Assembly (NCBI RefSeq): GCF_029227915.1
Contig: NC_079878.1
Coordinates: 8,990,001-9,054,000 of the forward strand
Direction of reading: 5' to 3'
From: Hydractinia symbiolongicarpus
Taxonomy: Eukaryota; Cnidaria; Hydrozoa; Anthoathecata; Hydractiniidae
Length of the DNA stretch: 64,000 nt
The translations under genes were made by a program, and so were the position numbers. Under the pieces are notes generated by a model. It was not told the DNA's origin and did no database searches. It saw nothing but the letters and a program-made list of their open reading frames with translations. Shown piece after piece: positions 61,263-64,000 of this stretch (position 1 is the stretch's first letter; the number at the start of each line of letters is the position of its first letter).

Positions 61263-64000
61263 TCCGTTTTCGTTCTTTTTTTGGATGGAATGCAAGCAAA
61301 TTTTTTTTTTCTGACAACGATAATCCTCCCTGATAGACTTGTCTCTCCCACAAACCTTAGATCAATTTCCATCTACTTAATTTTTTTTTATTTTACATAT
61401 TATTCTTGCAATGATTCTTTTCATTTTTTTGCTTTTATTGTAGCTAAATTAGCAGGTATAAAAACCTTATTTTTTCCCTTCTTATATTTTACTTTTCATG
61501 ACATTGTAACAAAATTACATCCTTCCGAATCATGCTCATATAGGTTATTAGGTCACGTGATATTCAAGTCACGTGAAATTCAAAACATGTGATATTAAAG
61601 TCACGTGATAACTGTTTTTGAGTTGACATTTTAGCGTGTATAATGTTGTTACATTGGTTTTTTGTTTCTTATAAATTAGTTATAGCGCATGCGCGACAGA
61701 AAATATATTTAGAAAGGTAATCGCGGCAGCCCTTAATGCTATTTTTGCTTTGTTTTATTCTCCTTATTATTTCTTTGTTCGTTCATTCATTCATTTGATG
61801 AAAAGTCAAGCTAGCGATAAATATAGATTAGCATTTTTTATCGCTATAAATCTTTATCGCTAATCAATTTCTATTTAGTGATAACTTTATTGTTTTTTAT
61901 CTAATTATCGTTAAATACCTATAGTTAATCATAGCTTGTTATTAAATTCCCTGGAATTTGAACTGCCTTAGTAGAGAACTGTCATAAATAACAAACAGTA
62001 GTTATTTTTGTTTGCCTTTATTTTACGTTTTATCTGAAACACCTTTTTGCTACTAGAGCATACGTGTGATTATTAAGACATTTTATTGCAGCAAGCAAGA
62101 TGTGTAAAAATTATTTCTATCTGGAATTTGCGGGGATGACCTGGAAATTTGTTCGAGATAGAGATTCTTCAAACGAACGAATGTTACTCAATAAACTATA
62201 GCGGACATAAAAAGCCAGCTAAATGTAATGTCTCTTATTAAAAAATCTGGATTAGTGTTTTGTTACATAGACAACATCTGTAGTAATGGTACTGTTATTT
62301 CTGTGAACCATAATGGCATTAAGTAGTTAGGTTCTATCAAAAATTCTAGTACCATTTTTCGCAGTACCAATCCGTTGTTCGTCTTTCTTTGAAACCACAG
62401 TGACTCCCCAAGAACGCCCAATTGTGGCAATGCTACAAAAAAGGCAAACCATGCTTGGTGTCCGGCTTGCGGCGGTTATTACATATGTACAATATATAAA
62501 TATTTTCATTGCATGTTGTCTTCTAATACAAGGAGATTGGCAGATCAAATCTTAACTCCGTCACAAGAGCTAGTAATTAAATTACCACACAGCTAGCATA
62601 AAATGTCCTGTAGGCTTTTTACTTTATCTGTTGCACCTACATATCTCTCCAGCACCAACTGTTAGTATATACAGCAAAGCGTAGGCAGGTTCTCCTGTAA
62701 TATAAAAACAGTTCAAACTTTCACTAGTTATTTCAATATCTTATTTTTTCGTGAATTGTCATTATGCAAAGACAAACTGATTAGATAACAGTCCTGTGGG
62801 AGGTATATTGAATTGTGAATGTAGAAGCATCAATATACTCAATTGGATTTTGTTTATAACAATCCAAATGGTTTGAATTTTCAATTTTTTTCTTATGTAT
62901 GTTTGGCGTTGTGAATGACTGCTTTTGGAATGGTCTGTATAAATGAACCACTCTTGTTTCTGTTTCTGTGCCTGTATTTTAATTTTTATTCGTTGCAGAG
63001 TTTTTGCACACTTCCTTTTCACAAAAATGTCAACGTTTTGACGAGCCTTGATATTTTCCTGTCTTCGTCATTTTTCAGCGTAATTATTTCTAATATCTTC
63101 TTAGAGTACTGTGCCTTATACAAAACTTTTCTAAATTTATGACGTAAACATGGCTTGTAAACATGGTTGCAGAATGTTAAATACTAGCTCCTCTTTCAAC
63201 CTATCAAAGGTAACGAAGTTTAAAGTTATCTTTAGTTTTACAATAATTTCTTCTTATCTCTTTCTTCTGTGGTATGCTTTCTGCGAAAAAATTTTCCCGT
63301 CGAAGCTTTTTCTCTAAAAGTATCTGTCTCTATTTAGCAGAAAAATACATTACTTTCAATTTATGTTCCTTCCTCGAAGACTAATGGTTAATTTGTTGTC
63401 TTTAGAGTAGGGTTTAAGGGATTAAAATGGGTATATTTAACTTGAGGTCCTGCATAGAAATGTTTTTAAATGGAATGTCCATGTTGATTTTACCGCGTTG
63501 AAACATGGAAAGAAATTAAAACAGGATAAAGAAACATTACAATTTTAAGAGCGATGAATTACAAGAACATCTAATTTCTTTACTTTTCGTTAAAGTTTTT
63601 GGACGAGAAAATTTATCATTTTTAATATTCGGAATTTCTTACGTTATCGTTCCACGGTGTGCGTGTTTATGGTGAGTAATTTAACAAAAATGTATTAAAT
63701 GGGCATTGTACAAATTAAGTCTGCAGACAATAATAATTCTTGACGTTAATTTCACGGCTCCCCACATGGTGTTTTGTGTTTCTCGCAGTTATCCAAACAC
63801 TCCAGTCAGTCGCTTTGAAAACATTTCTTTGATTATCAACAAAAAGAAGAAATTTCTCAAAAATAATTTATTTATGAAGTGTTTGTATTTAAGATAAAAT
63901 ACGTTTATTTAGATTTAATCGTTTCAACCTCTATAAAAACCTAATTTTGCTTCGTAAAATTATTCACAAAAATCTTTCTGTTAAAAGAAATTTGAATTAG
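61263..64000. other. Presumed intron or 3' flank of the J-protein gene, nothing recognised
   Basis: No further DNAJC4-type exon found. Repeated TCACGTGA motifs occur at about 61550-61605. The small open frames (61281-61592, 62915-63142, 63706-63897) have no domain and no matching splice context. Confidence 0.35.

Overview
The window reads as nuclear DNA of an animal, most likely a cnidarian and possibly a hydrozoan. It is strongly A+T-rich. Genes are split by GT-AG introns, transposon debris is dense, and the protein-coding exons belong to animal families. The clade is an inference from base composition, repeat style and protein flavour; no marker in the window proves it. There are no bacterial features.

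Layout. 0-8.1 kb (mostly minus strand): a lone 122-codon ORF at 342-710, a seven-exon SLC35D3-like nucleotide-sugar transporter (2008-5998), and an HACD1/2-type 3-hydroxyacyl-CoA dehydratase in one coding exon (7391-8092). 8.1-17.1 kb: gene-poor and repeat-rich. It holds inverted-repeat elements and a TIR-bounded block (11692-17069) that carries a nearly complete but frameshifted LINE. 17.4-24.8 kb (plus): DR1 (NC2-beta), seven exons, with a repeat-filled first intron and a four-copy 103-bp tandem repeat in its last intron. 26.4-31.9 kb (plus): a three-exon secreted cysteine-rich peptide gene with two tandem beta-defensin-like six-cysteine modules. Its second intron is occupied by a 2.9-kb element with 74-bp perfect TIRs and a 9-bp target duplication. 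34.8-51.8 kb (minus): a CEP128-like centriolar coiled-coil gene. I can join 16 exons with consistent phase into 1088 residues. Its introns hold a 1.4-kb 24-bp satellite, a near-perfect 39-bp-arm palindrome, an inverted-repeat element and a truncated RTE-like LINE with a 464-bp tandem duplication. 51.8-58.4 kb: intergenic, with MITE or hAT-like remnants. 58.4-61.1 kb (plus): the first four exons of a DNAJC4-like J-protein, whose 3' end I could not find before the window closes.

The genes are ordinary housekeeping genes with unrelated roles (Golgi/ER transport, very-long-chain fatty acid elongation, transcription repression, centriole appendage, J-protein chaperone). I see no operon or pathway logic among them. 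The least ordinary gene is the double defensin-like peptide at 26359-31862. The most striking non-genic features are its intron-filling transposon and the higher-order satellite inside CEP128. All exon joins were made by reading splice sites and phase by eye; no search or alignment was run.
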